Notes under the pieces: model-generated
Databases searched by the model: none
The model's input: only the letters and a program-made list of their open reading frames with translations
What the model was told of the DNA's origin: nothing
Program-made: the position numbers and the translations under genes
DNA from: Granulosicoccus sp045110515
GTDB lineage: Bacteria > Pseudomonadota > Gammaproteobacteria > Granulosicoccales > Granulosicoccaceae
DNA: 64,000 nt
Assembly (NCBI GenBank): GCA_045110515.1
Contig: JBGCGD010000009.1
Location: 1 to 64,000, forward strand
Direction of reading: 5' to 3'
Part shown: positions 7,553 through 15,989 of the stretch, piece by piece
Layout: each line of letters starts with the position of its first letter
Position numbering within the stretch: the first letter of the stretch is position 1

Positions 7553-8664
7553 AGGCTCAGTTTCTTAGCCATATACTCGTAAAAATCCCACACAGTGCCT
7601 TCCAAGTCGGGCGGAGCGAGATAGCCACGTGTTGCGAAGCGAGATTGCAGACCATGTTGAACATCTATCAAGCGTTCACGGTCTTCTTTGTTGAATGCCT
7701 TGGCGAAATCGTGCCGTTCTTCAGCTTCGCTAGATTCGAAAACACTGTCGCGTGCAATCACATCCCAACGGGTTTGAAGTTGAGACCCACCTGTTGGCGC
7801 TATACTCATGTAAACCGATGAATTGGGTGAAATTGCGGCTACGAACGATGGGTATATCCAGACCATCATGGACTGTTTGCATTCTTCTTCAGTCATATCA
7901 GGATGAACCTGTTCGCGACCTTCGAACGTGTTGCTGTAGTGAGACTTGTAGCCTGTGTAGCCCTCACCGCCAGGAATTTTTTCACACAGTTTGGTGGGGG
8001 TCATCGGGTGCAGGGTTTTTCTATGCACAGGAGTCAGGTGGTAGCCTTCCATGAAATTTTCAGCAAGGCACTTCCAGTTTAGATCCCAATGTTCCGTTGT
8101 TGCGTTAACGCTACGCATTTCCTCGGGGTGATAATTTTTCACATACTGATCAAGGCCTTTTATCTCGTTTGCGAATTCTTCGGCTTTGCCGTCTAAGTTG
8201 ACAAAAATCCAACCCATCCAGTTGACCGACTTAAACACAGGCAGTTTACATTGCTTAGCATCAAAGCCAGGGGTTTTATCCACGATGGGCGCAGCAAGCA
8301 GGCCTCCGTCTAAATGATAGGACCAACGGTGGTAAGGGCAGGTGAAGCGCTTTTCATTACCGCTACCTTGCACAATGAGGCTGCCTCTATGACGGCAAAC
8401 ATTAGACAAAACAGCGACACTTTCATCTGATTGTCTAGCGACTATCAAAGGCTCGTTGAATATCTCAACGGTATAGTAATCGCCGACTTTTGGAATTTCA
8501 TCTACGCGCCCTAAACATAGCCAGGACTTCAAGAATATTTTTTCGACTTCTTCCTCGTAGACTGCATGGTCTCTGTAAAAAGAGGGGGGCATGCTCTTAG
8601 GTACGGCGTTAGTTGTGTTGAGTCGCTCGTGTAAGGCGATTGCGATATCGTGTGGAACGCTCAT
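7549..8664 (-). CDS. Rieske-type oxygenase alpha subunit (N-demethylase/hydroxylase-like), member 1
   Basis: A 371-residue Rieske non-haem iron oxygenase. The [2Fe-2S] ligands are C90-R-H92 and C109-P-Y-H112. The mononuclear iron site is in NWKCLAENFMEGYHLTPVH, with H209 and H214. The residue that bridges the two centres is E206, not the usual Asp; Glu at this place is seen in carnitine oxygenase CntA and its quaternary-amine relatives. No reductase or ferredoxin gene is adjacent, so electrons must come from elsewhere. It overlaps both neighbours by ATGA junctions. The substrate is unknown; an N-methyl or guanidino compound is a reasonable guess from the DDAH partner. Confidence 0.88.
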   Translation of the reverse strand: MSVPHDIAIALHERLNTTNAVPKSMPPSFYRDHAVYEEEVEKIFLKSWLCLGRVDEIPKVGDYYTVEIFNEPLIVARQSDESVAVLSNVCRHRGSLIVQGSGNEKRFTCPYHRWSYHLDGGLLAAPIVDKTPGFDAKQCKLPVFKSVNWMGWIFVNLDGKAEEFANEIKGLDQYVKNYHPEEMRSVNATTEHWDLNWKCLAENFMEGYHLTPVHRKTLHPMTPTKLCEKIPGGEGYTGYKSHYSNTFEGREQVHPDMTEEECKQSMMVWIYPSFVAAISPNSSVYMSIAPTGGSQLQTRWDVIARDSVFESSEAEERHDFAKAFNKEDRERLIDVQHGLQSRFATRGYLAPPDLEGTVWDFYEYMAKKLSL

Positions 8665-9821
8665 ATAGCACGCTCTTGCTTTGAAGAGGAAGGTCTGGGG
8701 TTAATCGGTGAGATGCGCGAAGACAAATACTGCGCAAAGTCATAGTTGGGTCTTTCAAGATGAGACAACGGCCCAGGCACCGCAAAATCTGAACACAGTC
8801 CTTTGTAAACTTTCTCCGTGCACCCTTTGTCTTCGACATTCACTTTGTCCAGAAGTGTTTTTAGCTCCCTAAAGTGACCTTGTGCATCTGTATCATTTAC
8901 GTAATCCGGTGACATGCCTCCGCCAAACATTATTTTTACTTTATCAACCCCATCAGGGTGCAGTGACAAGTACCAGAAGTAACCGGGTGTTAGCGTAATC
9001 AGTAAACTTGGATAGATAGCCAGTAAATACGTGGTGCGTCTACGCTCACCTTCAAGACGACTGTTGCTCTCATGCGCCATCGCTATTTTCAGTGAGTCGT
9101 CTTTTAAAATTGTGTGATAGTTGAAAGCGGGCAAACCTGGAGGGCAGACCATTTCATCGAGTCTGGATAAACCGCCGATGGTTCCTTTGTGGCACACTGG
9201 TAAGTGATAACTTTCCATGAAGTTTTCTGCCAAGACTTTCCAGTTAGTGTTCCAGGTATGGGTTTCGAAAAACGTTTCCTGGTAATGCTCCATGCCATAG
9301 TCGAACACAAGATCTTCAACACCTGACAGCACGTTTGCAACCGGTTCAGCCGTTGGGTTGAGCGTGACCATAATCCAGCCTAGCCACTCTTCACAGCGCA
9401 CACTGGGTAGTTGTTTCTCATTTTTGCAAAAGGCTAAGTTTTGATCCATCGCCGGTGCCGCTCGCAGCTGACCGTTGAGTTCATAAGTCCATGCGTGATA
9501 CGGGCAGACAATAGAAGACTTGTTGCCGCGCCCTTCCAGTAAGGTGGACATACGATGAAGACACACATTTGACTGTGCACGCAGGGACCCCTCTTTATCC
9601 CGAATGACCATAATAGGCTGGCCTGCCAGTTCCAGTGTCAGGTAGTCGCCCGCATCCTTCAATGCGCTGGCGCGACCTGCGCAAAACCAGTCGCTTTTAA
9701 AGATTGCGTCTAGTTCTTGATTAAGGAACATCTCGCTTTGATAAACACTGCGAGGCATTGCATGGGCATGCTCAAAAGGCACGCTAACGTTGGCTGCGAG
9801 TTCTTCAGCTGCGGTGTTCAT
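8661..9821 (-). CDS. Rieske-type oxygenase alpha subunit, member 2
   Basis: A 386-residue paralogue of the preceding oxygenase. Rieske ligands are C87-L-H89 and C106-P-Y-H109. The catalytic iron site NWKVLAENFMESYHLPVCH provides H206 and H211, with bridging Glu E203. It differs from member 1 over most of the C-terminal domain, so the two likely have different substrates or act in turn, or form a hetero-oligomer. It is the first gene of the Rieske-Rieske-DDAH block and lies 192 bp downstream of the dehydrogenase gene ending at 10014, so it may have its own promoter (see inverted repeat at 9926-9942). Confidence 0.87.
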   Translation of the reverse strand: MNTAAEELAANVSVPFEHAHAMPRSVYQSEMFLNQELDAIFKSDWFCAGRASALKDAGDYLTLELAGQPIMVIRDKEGSLRAQSNVCLHRMSTLLEGRGNKSSIVCPYHAWTYELNGQLRAAPAMDQNLAFCKNEKQLPSVRCEEWLGWIMVTLNPTAEPVANVLSGVEDLVFDYGMEHYQETFFETHTWNTNWKVLAENFMESYHLPVCHKGTIGGLSRLDEMVCPPGLPAFNYHTILKDDSLKIAMAHESNSRLEGERRRTTYLLAIYPSLLITLTPGYFWYLSLHPDGVDKVKIMFGGGMSPDYVNDTDAQGHFRELKTLLDKVNVEDKGCTEKVYKGLCSDFAVPGPLSHLERPNYDFAQYLSSRISPINPRPSSSKQERAI

Positions 9822-9925
9822 ACTGAGGCCTTAATTAATTGGGTGACAGCTACCTACAATCACCGTTTTTCGATGCGTCGAAATTAATCAAAGCTTGGGC
9901 AGGGGTCAAGCCGTTGCTATTCGTA

Positions 9926-9942
9926 TGCGACAGTATGTCGCA
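9926..9942. promoter_or_regulatory. Perfect inverted repeat upstream of the Rieske genes
   Basis: TGCGACA-GTA-TGTCGCA, 7-bp arms with a 3-bp spacer, in the only sizeable gap (9822-10013) of the minus-strand cluster and about 105 bp 5' of the Rieske start. It may be a transcription factor site. No T-run follows, so it is not a typical terminator. Confidence 0.35.
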
Positions 9943-10013
9943 GCTAAGACAGGCGCTCAAAAAACCGACTGTAGAGAGCGGCTACTCAAGAACTCATAGC
10001 TTCGCTCAAAACG

Positions 10014-10910
10014 CTATTGTCGTTCCAATTGAGCGAGATAGCGGATAATGCCGGAGAAATCTTCCTCAGTAGCCCCCGAATTTGCGTATTCTTCATACAG
10101 TTCCAATGCGTGGGCACCCAATGGCGTTGCTTGATGAGCTGAATCGGCTGCGGCCTGAGTCAGATGTAAGTCCTTTAACATCATTGCAACGGAAAACCCG
10201 GGTTTGTAATCGTTGTCAGCAGGAGAGCTGGGCCCCACCGCGGGAACCGGGCAGTAACTGTTGACTGACCAGCAGGAACCTGTTGACGTCGATAAAACGC
10301 TGAACAGAGTATCTTGGTCCAAACCGAGCTTCTTGCCCAGATTAAACGTTTCGCCGGTACCGATCATGGTGGTGGCCAATAGCATGTTGTTGCAGATTTT
10401 CGCTGCCTGTCCGCTACCGCCAGCTCCGCAGTGAATAAACGTTTTGAACATCGGTTCAATTCGGGGTTTTATTGTCGATAAAACGTTTTCATCGCCCCCG
10501 ATCATCGTAGTGAGGGTGCCAGCCGCTGCACCACTGATTCCCCCTGAAACCGGCGCATCCATGTAGTTAATGCCTGCTTCACCAGCAATCCTATGGGCTT
10601 CCCGTGCATGGTTTATGTCAATGGTAGAACAATCGAGGACCACTGCAGGCGTTGCACCGCCTTGAATAATAGCGTTCAGGACATCCAGGACAATGTGCCC
10701 ATTCGGTAGCATGGTTATGACTAGGTTGCTAGTGAGCAGCGCATCGTCTAACGATGAACACAACGTCAGCGTTTCGGGAAGTTTGGTGTTGGTATCTGTG
10801 ACCTGTGGGTCAAACCCTCTGACGGTTTCGCCCGCGTTGGCTAAATTGATAGCCATGGGCAGCCCCATATTTCCCAGACCGATGAACGCTATAGTTTTTT
10901 CTGTCTTCAT
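10014..10910 (-). CDS. 3-hydroxyisobutyrate dehydrogenase-family (beta-hydroxyacid) dehydrogenase
   Basis: A 298-residue enzyme with the family's marks: N-terminal IAFIGLGNMGLPMAINLANAG for NAD(P), the substrate-binding DAPVSGGISGAAAGTLTTMIGG, and the catalytic Lys in GGSGQAAKICNNML. It oxidises a beta-hydroxy acid to the semialdehyde or keto acid; the substrate could be 3-hydroxyisobutyrate, tartronate semialdehyde or a relative. It overlaps the aminotransferase gene by ATGA (10907-10910), so the two are coupled. Confidence 0.85.
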   Translation of the reverse strand: MKTEKTIAFIGLGNMGLPMAINLANAGETVRGFDPQVTDTNTKLPETLTLCSSLDDALLTSNLVITMLPNGHIVLDVLNAIIQGGATPAVVLDCSTIDINHAREAHRIAGEAGINYMDAPVSGGISGAAAGTLTTMIGGDENVLSTIKPRIEPMFKTFIHCGAGGSGQAAKICNNMLLATTMIGTGETFNLGKKLGLDQDTLFSVLSTSTGSCWSVNSYCPVPAVGPSSPADNDYKPGFSVAMMLKDLHLTQAAADSAHQATPLGAHALELYEEYANSGATEEDFSGIIRYLAQLERQ

Positions 10911-12043
10911 AATTGCTGTAACAACTCTGGAAATTTAAAGGCTAAAAAGTCGTGTTCTTCAGCGGTGCCTACGCCTACTCGCAAGTATCGGTCAAGGGGG
11001 GCTTGCATGGGTTTTCGCATGAATATGCCCTGCTCATCTAACAGGGACAACATCTTAATTGCACGCTCATTGCTTGCAAGGTCAACTGCCACAAAATTTG
11101 TAAATGACTCGAGATAGGGCAGGTCTAATTCATTAGCCATTGCATAAATTTTGGCTCTACCTACTGCGACCGATTCACGCACCGTGGGCAACATTATTTC
11201 GTCTTGTAAAGACGCGGCTGCTGCAATTTGTGCAAGTTTGTTGACACCAAAATGATTGCGTATTTTGTCATAGCCTTTCATCAATGATTCATTGCCAAAG
11301 GCGTATCCAATTCTCATACCTGCCATACCGTAGGCTTTTGAGAAGGTTCTGAATCGTATGACATTAACCATAGCTGTATTAATTTTTGGGGCGTACGCTT
11401 CAGGCATAAACTCAAAGTAAGCCTCATCCAACATTAAAACGCAGTTACCTGGCAGATTGTCTATGAGCGTATGTATTTCCTGCTCGCCGATACGGGTTCC
11501 CATCGGGTTATCTGGATTGGCTAAATAGACAAGCTTTGCACGGTGCTCATGGGCCGCTTCAGCCAGCGCGACTGGGTCTTCATGGTTGTCGCTATAGGGT
11601 ACGCCATGAACGATTCCGCCTACACCTCTCACATGATAGTTCACAGTGGGATAAGCACCGTTTGAGGTGACCATGACATCGCCGGGGTTCATCAACATCC
11701 TGACTGTTAAGCCGAGTAACGTGTCGATGCCTGCATCTACGCAGATTTCCTCGCGTCTGAGACCCAGCTGTTCGCCAAGCAATGTTTTTATGTCATAACT
11801 CAGCGGGTCACCGTACCAACTACAGCCGCTAATGCCTACCGCTTTTTTTATAGCCTCTTCAGCCTTAGTACTGATACCAAAAGCACTCTCGTTGGCACCG
11901 ATGCGTGAAATGAATTTCTGTTGCCTATTGCGCTCTAATTCTTCAGGAGCTACGAAAGGCACGGAATCTGGAAGAGCTTCCAGAATTGAACTGAATAGTA
12001 TTTTGGTCATGCTCGTATTTTTATAGGTACTTTTGCGTCGCAC
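10907..12043 (-). CDS. Class I/II PLP aminotransferase, HisC-like
   Basis: A 378-residue fold-type I aminotransferase. The Schiff-base Lys is in RTFSKAYGMAGMRIGYAFG, the Asn and Tyr of the PLP site in YLANPDNPMGTRI and LDEAYFEF, and the C-terminal Arg in RVGVGTAEE. Histidinol-phosphate aminotransferases look like this, but there are no other his genes nearby and the neighbours are catabolic, so a different amino-acid or amine donor is likely. The start used is GTG 12043 with an AGGA site; an in-frame ATG at 12010 is the alternative. Confidence 0.82.
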   Translation of the reverse strand: MRRKSTYKNTSMTKILFSSILEALPDSVPFVAPEELERNRQQKFISRIGANESAFGISTKAEEAIKKAVGISGCSWYGDPLSYDIKTLLGEQLGLRREEICVDAGIDTLLGLTVRMLMNPGDVMVTSNGAYPTVNYHVRGVGGIVHGVPYSDNHEDPVALAEAAHEHRAKLVYLANPDNPMGTRIGEQEIHTLIDNLPGNCVLMLDEAYFEFMPEAYAPKINTAMVNVIRFRTFSKAYGMAGMRIGYAFGNESLMKGYDKIRNHFGVNKLAQIAAAASLQDEIMLPTVRESVAVGRAKIYAMANELDLPYLESFTNFVAVDLASNERAIKMLSLLDEQGIFMRKPMQAPLDRYLRVGVGTAEEHDFLAFKFPELLQQL

Positions 12044-12099
12044 CGTTTCCTAACCATAGATTGTAAGGGCAATGGCTCTACGCAAATCGTATGACGGCT

Positions 12100-12408
12100 C
12101 TAGGCGTTGCTCATTACGTAAATTTTGCGATCAGCTATTAATGCGCCCATTTTTTCACCGAAGGCTGCCATGTGAGGCGCTATCGAGTGAGCTTCTAAGT
12201 CTAGCAACGTTTCCCATTTCTCAACAACGATGTAGGTGTCTGCACCTAGAGCTGTCTGGGATTTTCCGATGCTGGTGGCATCAATAGTAGGCTGATACTC
12301 GATACAACCTTGCTCCGCGTGTACTAACGGTACTAACTCTTTGAACTCGGCGAGTACTTCTTCGCGTCTGCCAGGCAGAGTCGTTATAACTGCAATAACG
12401 TGAATCAT
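12100..12408 (-). CDS. Antibiotic biosynthesis monooxygenase (ABM) domain protein
   Basis: A 102-residue single-domain ABM protein. The opening MIHVIAVITTLPGRREEVLAEFKELVPLVHAEQGCIEYQ and the TYIVVEKWETLLDLEAHSIAPHMAAF core match the dimeric ferredoxin-like fold of YgiN-type quinol monooxygenases. These act without cofactors on quinols or polyketides, or as detoxifiers. It lies 56 bp upstream of the aminotransferase on the same strand and may be the first gene of the catabolic cluster. Confidence 0.82.
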   Translation of the reverse strand: MIHVIAVITTLPGRREEVLAEFKELVPLVHAEQGCIEYQPTIDATSIGKSQTALGADTYIVVEKWETLLDLEAHSIAPHMAAFGEKMGALIADRKIYVMSNA

Positions 12409-12468
12409 AAACAGAACCTAGAGAGATATGTTGGATCGGAGTAAGCAGACCTCAATTTATTGGAAAGC

Positions 12469-13632
12469 TTACTGGTTTTTCGCTGTTAGTTGAACAAGGC
12501 TTTCGAGGTGTGCTGTTTGCGGAAACATGTCCAAAGGAACAAGGTTGGAAATGCTGTACCCAGCTTCGGTAAACACCTTTAAGTCTCTTGCCAAGGTTGC
12601 TGGATGGCAAGATATATAAATGAGTTCCTCTGGGCGAGATTGAATAAGGCTTTCACACACTTTGCTGTCCAAGCCTGCACGGGGTGGATCGACGATACAG
12701 AGGCTGCTAGAAACGGGTAGGGAACGAATAGTTTTTTCTACTGTAGAAAGCTGAAATCGTACGTTATTAAGCTTTTTTATTTGTGCGGTTTCTTTGGCAG
12801 TCTTAATATTGTCTGGTGAGGAGTCCACCCCTATAATTTCTTTGTCTGGGTGTTTTGTTGCGATAAGGTTTGTCCAGGTGCCTCTGCCGCAATAAAGATC
12901 GATGATGTTTTTGCATATCGATTGTTCGATGATACTGAGTAGTTTTTCGGTGAGTACTTGGCTTACGTGACTATTAACCTGCCGGAAGCCCAATTCAGTC
13001 GAATTGTTTTCGTTTATCGGCAACACGATAACCTGATTGTCTACTAGAGCTATCTCTACTCGTCCTTTTGGTGCATCACCCAACTCAGATTCAAGCCAGT
13101 TGTTTATGGGCTTTTCAGCAATTTCGCATTGTGAAATTGCAATGTGCTGATCACTGCGCCGTCGCTTGTAATGAAAAGCTGACTGACGAATTTCCCCCTG
13201 TATTCTGTTTCTGTAGCCGTAAGGCTGATCACTGGAGACAATGGGCTGAATAGGGATCTCACCTAAACCACCTATGCGTTGTAGCGTGTCTTTGAGTTGT
13301 CCAATTTTTGCTGCTAATTGCAATGGGTAGGGTACATGCTGCCAATCGCATCCTCCGCATTGCGTGAAGTAGGCACACTTGGGTTCGGTTCTGTCTGGGC
13401 TGGGCTCGACTAGCTCCACCACCTCGGCCAGTGCATAAGTTTTTTTGCGTTGATTGATTTTGATTTTTACTTTGTCGCCGGGCATCGTATAGGGAACGAA
13501 GACTACGCGTTCATCTAATCTGCCTAAACCATCACCGGAATTGGTCAGTGATTCGATCAGCAGTTCAGCCTCCTTGGGTTCGATGGATACGCGCTTTTTG
13601 CGGTACTTATTCCATCCGGCTTTGTCCTTCAT
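12469..13632 (-). CDS. Class I RNA m5U methyltransferase (RlmC/RlmD/TrmA family)
   Basis: A 387-residue enzyme: an N-terminal TRAM domain (about residues 15-75, LTNSGDGLGRLDERVVFVPYTMPGD), a [4Fe-4S] set C-x5-C-G-G-C (CAYFTQCGGCDWQHV) plus a later Cys (SQCEIAEKP), the SAM loop IDLYCGRGTW, and the nucleophilic Cys in YISCHPATLARDL after IVDPPRAGL. It methylates uridine at C5 in 23S rRNA or tRNA. The TRAM domain and Fe-S cluster favour RlmD over TrmA, but it is shorter than E. coli RlmD, so I do not give a symbol. Confidence 0.85.
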   Translation of the reverse strand: MKDKAGWNKYRKKRVSIEPKEAELLIESLTNSGDGLGRLDERVVFVPYTMPGDKVKIKINQRKKTYALAEVVELVEPSPDRTEPKCAYFTQCGGCDWQHVPYPLQLAAKIGQLKDTLQRIGGLGEIPIQPIVSSDQPYGYRNRIQGEIRQSAFHYKRRRSDQHIAISQCEIAEKPINNWLESELGDAPKGRVEIALVDNQVIVLPINENNSTELGFRQVNSHVSQVLTEKLLSIIEQSICKNIIDLYCGRGTWTNLIATKHPDKEIIGVDSSPDNIKTAKETAQIKKLNNVRFQLSTVEKTIRSLPVSSSLCIVDPPRAGLDSKVCESLIQSRPEELIYISCHPATLARDLKVFTEAGYSISNLVPLDMFPQTAHLESLVQLTAKNQ

Positions 13633-13722
13633 ATGACGATTGGTTTCTGGCGGCTCCCTAGCCTGTCAGTATAAGGTAAATTTCGCTATTCTTAGTCTGA
13701 CGAAAAACGGAACCTCGTACGA

Positions 13723-14949
13723 ATGTTGACTACCAGCGAGAAAAGCGCCGACCTAGCTGTGCGGCTGGAGCGTTTTATGGATGAATACATCTACCCAAAC
13801 GAGGAACGGTATGCCGATCAACTGAAGAGCTCACCCCGACGCTTCTCGCCATTACCCATTATGGATGAGCTGAAGGCCAAAGCCCGATCCGAAGGGCTTT
13901 GGAACCTGTTTGTGCCAGAGGAGCATAAACAGTACTCGTTGCATGGAGGCTTAACTTTTTTGGAGTATGCACCTTTGGCGGAAATGATGGGGCGTGTACT
14001 TTGGTCAGCTGAGGTATTCAACTGCAGTGCGCCCGATACAGGGAATATGGAAGTTTTTATGAATTTTGCCACCGATGAACAAAAGCAGCGGTGGTTGGAC
14101 CCGCTGCTCGCCAGTGAAATTCGTTCGTCATATGCGATGACTGAGCCACAGGTTGCCTCGAGTGATGCCACCAATATTGAAACTGATATCCGGCGTGATG
14201 GTGATTCCTGGGTGATAAACGGACGCAAATGGTTCATCACCGGTGCCATGAACGAGAGAACAAAAATATTTATCGTTATGGGCAAGAGCGATGCAGCAAA
14301 TCCCAATCGCCACCATCAACAATCTCAGGTACTTGTTCCCAAAGATACGGATGGGGTATCGATAATTAGGCCGCTCTGTACCTTTGGTTATGACGATGCA
14401 CCTTTAGGGCACGCAGAAGTGGTATTCAAAAACGTTCGCGTGCCAGTTGAAAATATGTTGTTAGGCGAAGGTCGTGGTTTTGAAATAGCACAGAGTCGAT
14501 TGGCACCCGGAAGAATGCATCACTGTATGCGTTTAATTGGAAGTGCCCAGCGCTCACTGGAACTGGCCTGCAAAAGAGTGGAAAGCCGCAGTACCTTTGG
14601 TCGGAAAATCAGCAAGCATCAATCCGTACGAGAGGAGATTGCCCGCAGTTTTTCAGAAATTGAAATGGCGCGCCTTTTAGTCTTGAAGACATGCCACACC
14701 ATAGATACCCAAGGTGTTAGTCAATCGGTTGATATGATCGCTGCGACAAAGACGACCATACCTCTTCTAGTTCAAAACATTATCGACCGGTGTATGCAAA
14801 TGCACGGAGCGGGTGGGTTAACTTCGGATTACTTTATGGCGGAAGCGTTTAGTTATGCGCGTTGGTGCCGTCAGGCTGATGGGCCCGACCAAGTCCATCA
14901 AATGGCTTTAGGGAAAATGGTCATTAACAAGTATGCACCTACTGCCTGA
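13723..14949 (+). CDS. Acyl-CoA dehydrogenase, ACAD10/11-like
   Basis: A 408-residue flavoprotein of the ACAD family. YAMTEPQVASSDATNIET is the FAD/substrate loop, RKWFITGAMN the middle beta-domain, and the C-terminal QMHGAGGLTSDYFMAEAFSYARWCRQADGPDQVHQMALGK the FAD-binding end. It overlaps the APH-type kinase gene by one base (TGATG), which itself overlaps an SDR gene. In animals the first two activities are fused in ACAD10/ACAD11, and in Pseudomonas putida they are LvaC and LvaA of levulinate breakdown. A role in 4-hydroxyacyl-CoA metabolism is therefore likely. Confidence 0.87.
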   Translation: MLTTSEKSADLAVRLERFMDEYIYPNEERYADQLKSSPRRFSPLPIMDELKAKARSEGLWNLFVPEEHKQYSLHGGLTFLEYAPLAEMMGRVLWSAEVFNCSAPDTGNMEVFMNFATDEQKQRWLDPLLASEIRSSYAMTEPQVASSDATNIETDIRRDGDSWVINGRKWFITGAMNERTKIFIVMGKSDAANPNRHHQQSQVLVPKDTDGVSIIRPLCTFGYDDAPLGHAEVVFKNVRVPVENMLLGEGRGFEIAQSRLAPGRMHHCMRLIGSAQRSLELACKRVESRSTFGRKISKHQSVREEIARSFSEIEMARLLVLKTCHTIDTQGVSQSVDMIAATKTTIPLLVQNIIDRCMQMHGAGGLTSDYFMAEAFSYARWCRQADGPDQVHQMALGKMVINKYAPTA

Positions 14950-15989
14950 TGAAAGATGCAGCTGATGTAAATGAGTCTTTCAATCTTGATTGTGAGTCGT
15001 TAAGCCTGTATCTAGAAAAAAATTTGCAAGGCTTTAGTGGGCCCTTGCAAGCTTCGAAATTTTCCAAAGGTCAGTCCAACCCAACCTACCGCTTGGATGC
15101 GTCTAGCGGCACGTATGTACTACGTAGAAAGCCTCCCGGTGAATTACTTAAATCAGCTCATGCGGTGGACCGCGAATTTCGCGTTATTTCAGCGCTCGCA
15201 GGCTCTCCGGTGCCGGTAGCAAAGGCTCACCACCTGTGCATGGATGATAGCGTGGTTGGCAGTGCCTTCTACGTTATGGAATATATTGAGGGCCGTGTGT
15301 TATGGGATCCTGCCATGCCGGAGTTATCTGTTAAAGAGCGTTCAGAGCATTATGCGGCTATGAATAGTGTGTTGGCAGCCGTGCATTCTATTGAGTTAGA
15401 AAGCGCCTCACTCGAGGACTTCGGACGTCCTCATGGATACATTGAGCGTCAGATTGCGCTGTGGAGTCGGCAGTACCGGGCAAGTGAAACGGAAGAACTG
15501 AAAGACATGGAGTGGTTGCTAAATAAACTGGCAGAGCGTCAACCCAAAGACGATGAGAGAGTCTCTCTCGTGCACGGTGACTTTCGACTCGACAACATGA
15601 TGTTTCACCCTACGAAGCCACAGGTGTTGGCGTTGGTTGATTGGGAACTATCTACACTGGGGCATCCGTTTGCAGATCTTGCCTACCAATGCATGCAGCT
15701 TAGAATGCCACCGGGTGGTTTAATGTCTGGGCTTGAAGGCGTTGATCGTGCGGCTTTAGGCATCCCCAGTGAGGACGACTATGTCGCTGCCTATTGTCAA
15801 AAAATGAATATTGATGAAATTACACACTGGAACTTTTATCTGGCTTTTAGTTTTTTCAGGTTTGCGTCTATTCTGCAAGGTGTGAAGAAGCGGGCCCTGT
15901 CAGGTAATGCCTCTAGCAAGCAGGGATTGGAAATGGGGCATTACGTGAAACCCTTAGCGAGTAAAGCGGTGGAGTTGCTAAAAGCATGA
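14949..15989 (+). CDS. APH-type phosphotransferase, LvaA/ACAD10-11 kinase-domain-like
   Basis: A 346-residue aminoglycoside-phosphotransferase-fold kinase. The catalytic loop H-G-D-F-R-L-D-N is in SLVHGDFRLDNMMFHP and the metal-binding DWE in LALVDWELSTLGHPFADLAY; YRLDASSGTYVLRRKPPGELLKSAHAVDREFRVI holds the nucleotide-binding lobe. The DWELSTLGHP motif is the mark of the ACAD10/11-associated branch rather than antibiotic resistance enzymes. In the LvaA model it phosphorylates the 4-hydroxyl of a 4-hydroxyacyl-CoA so the partner dehydrogenase can remove it. Resistance to aminoglycosides is not implied. Confidence 0.85.
   Translation: MKDAADVNESFNLDCESLSLYLEKNLQGFSGPLQASKFSKGQSNPTYRLDASSGTYVLRRKPPGELLKSAHAVDREFRVISALAGSPVPVAKAHHLCMDDSVVGSAFYVMEYIEGRVLWDPAMPELSVKERSEHYAAMNSVLAAVHSIELESASLEDFGRPHGYIERQIALWSRQYRASETEELKDMEWLLNKLAERQPKDDERVSLVHGDFRLDNMMFHPTKPQVLALVDWELSTLGHPFADLAYQCMQLRMPPGGLMSGLEGVDRAALGIPSEDDYVAAYCQKMNIDEITHWNFYLAFSFFRFASILQGVKKRALSGNASSKQGLEMGHYVKPLASKAVELLKA

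Noticed and set aside
10907..12043. hisC of histidine biosynthesis
   Set aside because: The fold matches, but the gene is coupled to a beta-hydroxyacid dehydrogenase within a catabolic cluster.
14949..15989. Aminoglycoside resistance phosphotransferase
   Set aside because: The fold is shared, but the DWELSTLGHP motif and operon place it with the ACAD10/11 and LvaA kinases.
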